A DNA stretch of 24,330 nucleotides from Rhodobacteraceae bacterium UBA6141 (lineage in GTDB: Bacteria; Pseudomonadota; Alphaproteobacteria; Rhodobacterales; Rhodobacteraceae), in assembly GCA_002423245.1 (NCBI GenBank), contig DIVD01000023.1:1-24330 (forward strand), written 5' to 3'. The translations under genes were made by a program, and so were the position numbers. Below, piece by piece: positions 24,041-24,330 of the stretch; within the stretch, counting starts at the first letter, position 1; each line of letters opens with the position of its first letter. The notes under the pieces were generated by a model. That model did not search any database. It had not been told where the DNA came from and saw nothing but the letters and a program-made list of their open reading frames with translations.

Positions 24041-24286
24041 CTACTCCCCTGTAACTCTCGCCGGGTTCCGCCTGCGGAACCATGTGGCCCTGTTGTCGGA
24101 TTGCACCCCGCGCTTTGCAACCCACGCCCGGTCGCGCCCCGTCACATGCGGGTGAACGCGCTGAAACAGCGCCCCGCGGTCACCCCGGCAGCGCGGCAGC
24201 CTGGCGCGGGGGGCCGCCTCGATGCGCGAAGGGGCCGGTGCGCGCACCAGCCCCTCAACCGCAAGCAGCGGCCCTGCCGGCAGCAT
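24041..24286 (-). CDS. Small ORF after hflC, possible decayed DUF2065 gene
   Basis: The 81-codon frame begins MLPAGPLLAVEGLVRAPAPS. That start resembles the DUF2065 pattern (hydrophobic, then EGL..A.AP), a small membrane protein often coded between hflC and degP. The ATG shares its A with the preceding TGA stop (TGATG), typical of coupled genes. After residue 24 the sequence becomes Arg-rich and loses the expected second hydrophobic helix, and no other frame restores it cleanly. It is therefore either a decayed gene or a chance frame. Its 3' end runs into the palindrome and ribosome-binding region of degP. Confidence 0.3.
   Translation of the reverse strand: MLPAGPLLAVEGLVRAPAPSRIEAAPRARLPRCRGDRGALFQRVHPHVTGRDRAWVAKRGVQSDNRATWFRRRNPARVTGE
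24064..24081. promoter_or_regulatory. Perfect palindrome upstream of degP
   Basis: GGTTCCGC-CT-GCGGAACC has two 8-base arms and a 2-base centre, ending 26 bases before the degP ATG. As DNA it has operator geometry; as RNA it would form a 7-bp stem with a 4-base loop just above the ribosome-binding site. Which it is cannot be decided from sequence. Confidence 0.45.
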
Positions 24287-24330
24287 CAGGGTTGGGCCGG
24301 ACCCTGGTTCTGGTTCGCCGGGTTCTGGTT
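24286..24330 (-). CDS. hflC: Probable C-terminal end of HflC (cut by window edge)
   Basis: Fourteen codons and a TGA are visible, encoding an Asn/Gln/Pro-rich tail (NQNPANQNQGPAQP). HflC is a membrane prohibitin-like partner of FtsH, and its gene commonly precedes degP in alphaproteobacteria. The tail is low complexity and not diagnostic, so the name rests on gene order only. Confidence 0.35.
   Translation of the reverse strand, partial: NQNPANQNQGPAQP

Overview
The window looks like the chromosome of a high-GC member of the Rhodobacteraceae (Alphaproteobacteria). Four things point there: a dcw cluster with a very long leader upstream of mraZ, a DUF1127 gene followed by an array of CCTCCTCCC-loop hairpins (the CcsR/'cuckoo' small-RNA arrangement known from Rhodobacter sphaeroides), a GC-rich hairpin joined to a GAGGATATTT motif that I recall as a family-wide intergenic repeat, and a meso-diaminopimelate-type MurE.

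Layout. Positions 1-1460 are one end of an IS21-family element on the minus strand: the first codons of istB, and an istA broken by two compensating frameshifts. It has cut off the 3' end of a DMT/EamA-type permease gene (1456-2055), which sits behind a LysE/ArgO-type exporter (2130-2732). After a gap carrying the repeat hairpin comes the first half of the dcw cluster, read right to left: mraZ, rsmH, ftsL, ftsI, murE, murF, mraY, murD (12193 down to 2978). The genes are packed with ATGA overlaps or gaps of 0-67 bases. ftsW, murG and murC, which usually follow murD, are absent here.

Upstream of mraZ is about 680 bases without a convincing protein gene (12194-12872). It holds three TGGG-type boxes at an exact 10-bp period (MraZ operator type), terminator-like hairpins, and the probable equivalent of the UpsM leader RNA. 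An Mrp/ApbC-type iron-sulfur carrier follows (minus strand). Then, on the plus strand, come the DUF1127 gene (a CcaF1 relative) and eight hairpins in four pairs, each exposing an anti-Shine-Dalgarno loop. The last hairpin is also a strong intrinsic terminator.

The right third holds a small conserved hypothetical gene and a UvrD/PcrA helicase (both minus strand). The helicase is divergent from a complete biotin-dependent pyruvate carboxylase (plus strand). That gene meets a DUF1624 membrane protein tail to tail with shared stop codons. A DegP/Do periplasmic protease with a clear terminator comes next, then a decayed-looking small ORF and the likely last codons of hflC at the right edge.

Functionally the centre is envelope growth: peptidoglycan precursor synthesis, septal synthesis and MraZ control. 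Two small-RNA loci, both of types described as stress-linked in R. sphaeroides, lie within 3 kb of each other beside it. The CcsR-type array with its DUF1127 gene is the most interesting system in the window. It appears to be a homologue of a described system rather than a wholly new one.
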